Positions 63,494 through 64,000 of a stretch of DNA of 64,000 nucleotides are shown here, one piece after another. Origin of the DNA: Acidisoma sp. PAMC 29798 (GTDB lineage Bacteria > Pseudomonadota > Alphaproteobacteria > Acetobacterales > Acetobacteraceae). The stretch's first letter is position 1. The number at the start of each line of letters is the position of its first letter. The DNA is taken from assembly GCF_030252425.1 (NCBI RefSeq), contig NZ_CP126994.1, positions 2,599,001 through 2,663,000 on the forward strand. The letters are read 5' to 3'. A model generated the notes under the pieces. That model ran no database searches. It saw only the letters and a list, made by a program, of their open reading frames with translations, and had not been told where the DNA came from. The translations under genes and the position numbers were made by a program.

Positions 63494-64000
63494 TCAGCGC
63501 TTCCACCACCCGGACCGCTTGGCCGGGGCGGGCGTGCCCTCACCGATAATCACCGGCTTGATCACGGGCGCTGTCACGACCGGCTCAGGCTCGGGGGTCG
63601 GCTCGACCAAGGCTTCCGCCACAGGCTCGGCGACAACCTTCGCAGCGCGCGTGCTGACACGGCGTTTGCGCGGCGCGGGTGCCACAACCTCGGCAACCGA
63701 TTCAGCGACCACTTCAACCTCCGCGACGGGCACCGGCTCGGCTTCAACCACCGCGACCTTGGCCTTACGAGGACGCGCGACCCGACCACGTGTCGCTTTC
63801 ACGGGAGCAACCTCAACCGGGGTCGCTTCCGTCTCGTCCGAAACGGCGACTTCCACAGGCTCCGCGATCACGGCCTCGGACAGAACTGCCTCGGCGATGG
63901 CGGCTTCGGCCGCGACCTCTTCCTGCACGTCGGCCAAAGCGACCGCCTCATCCACCGTCTCACGCTCCACGGCAACCTGGATCGGTGCCTTGGTCACGAA
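63494..64000 (-). CDS. C-terminal fragment of an acidic, Val/Ala/Glu-rich protein, probably ribonuclease E tail (5' part outside window)
   Basis: The frame is open to the window edge, so the Met at 63997 need not be the start. The visible 168 residues are Ala/Val/Glu/Pro-rich and disordered, with basic islands (RGRVARPRKAKV, PRKRRVSTRAAKV). The end, PVIKPVIIGEGTPAPAKRSG followed by WWKR, resembles the short conserved terminus of alphaproteobacterial RNase E, whose C-terminal half is otherwise unstructured and recruits degradosome partners. A cell-envelope or nucleoid protein of similar composition is possible. Confidence 0.5.
   Translation of the reverse strand, partial: FVTKAPIQVAVERETVDEAVALADVQEEVAAEAAIAEAVLSEAVIAEPVEVAVSDETEATPVEVAPVKATRGRVARPRKAKVAVVEAEPVPVAEVEVVAESVAEVVAPAPRKRRVSTRAAKVVAEPVAEALVEPTPEPEPVVTAPVIKPVIIGEGTPAPAKRSGWWKR

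Overview
The window is dense, GC-rich bacterial chromosome with about 60 genes, mostly housekeeping and many in long operons. Gene families and order (rpsB-tsf-pyrH-frr-uppS-cdsA-dxr-rseP-bamA-ompH-lpxD-fabZ-lpxA-lpxI; yqeY-dnaG-rpoD; proS-lolC-lolD; UPF0262 and DUF983 proteins; a B12-dependent ribonucleotide reductase) point to an alphaproteobacterium, probably Rhodospirillales/Acetobacteraceae. The family-level placement is inference. No rRNA, tRNA, CRISPR array, transposase or prophage was found.

Layout. 1-0.9 kb: the 3' end of typA/bipA and a strong terminator. 0.98-1.56 kb: a mazEF-type toxin-antitoxin pair with a dyad operator. 1.6-5.5 kb: an AmpG-like muropeptide permease, a two-subunit 3-oxoacid CoA-transferase and a convergent MFS exporter. 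5.7-9.7 kb: a GST, then a MarR regulator with dyads at its start codon, followed by an EmrAB-type efflux pair. 9.8-16.2 kb (minus): carA-carB-greA-ilvA, where CarA carries an N-terminal helix-turn-helix domain. 16.3-22.2 kb (plus): yqeY-dnaG-rpoD, an acetyltransferase and a glycosyltransferase. 22.3-23.2 kb: a histone H1-like Lys/Ala-rich protein, followed by a roughly 0.74 kb gene-free stretch with inverted repeats. 23.9-29.8 kb: DUF983, UPF0262, mtnA, a DUF2272 lipoprotein, a rhodanese, an AI-2E-type permease and a flavoprotein. 30.0-37.5 kb: adenosine deaminase, nitroreductase, LpxO-like hydroxylase, nrdJ, gloA and a RelE/ParE module.

37.6-51.6 kb is one 14-gene minus-strand block running from translation (rpsB, tsf, frr) through UMP kinase, isoprenoid carrier and phospholipid synthesis (uppS, cdsA, dxr) and envelope proteolysis and outer-membrane assembly (rseP, bamA, ompH) to lipid A synthesis (lpxD, fabZ, lpxA, lpxI). 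51.9-55.0 kb: an EAL-domain protein, an LLM oxidoreductase, an orphaned antitoxin with a truncated toxin remnant, and a GH19 lysozyme-like enzyme. 55.1-62 kb (minus): proS-lolC-lolD and dnaE. 62-64 kb: an acyltransferase, a candidate small RNA with its own promoter, anti-Shine-Dalgarno segment and terminator, and the 3' end of a gene resembling the RNase E tail.

The most interesting signals are the HTH-CarA fusion facing two nearly identical dyads in the divergent carA/yqeY promoter region; the candidate sRNA at 63.14-63.24 kb; two families of dispersed palindromic repeats, one with compensatory arm changes; the truncated RelE toxin; and an apparent CTG start for lpxI.
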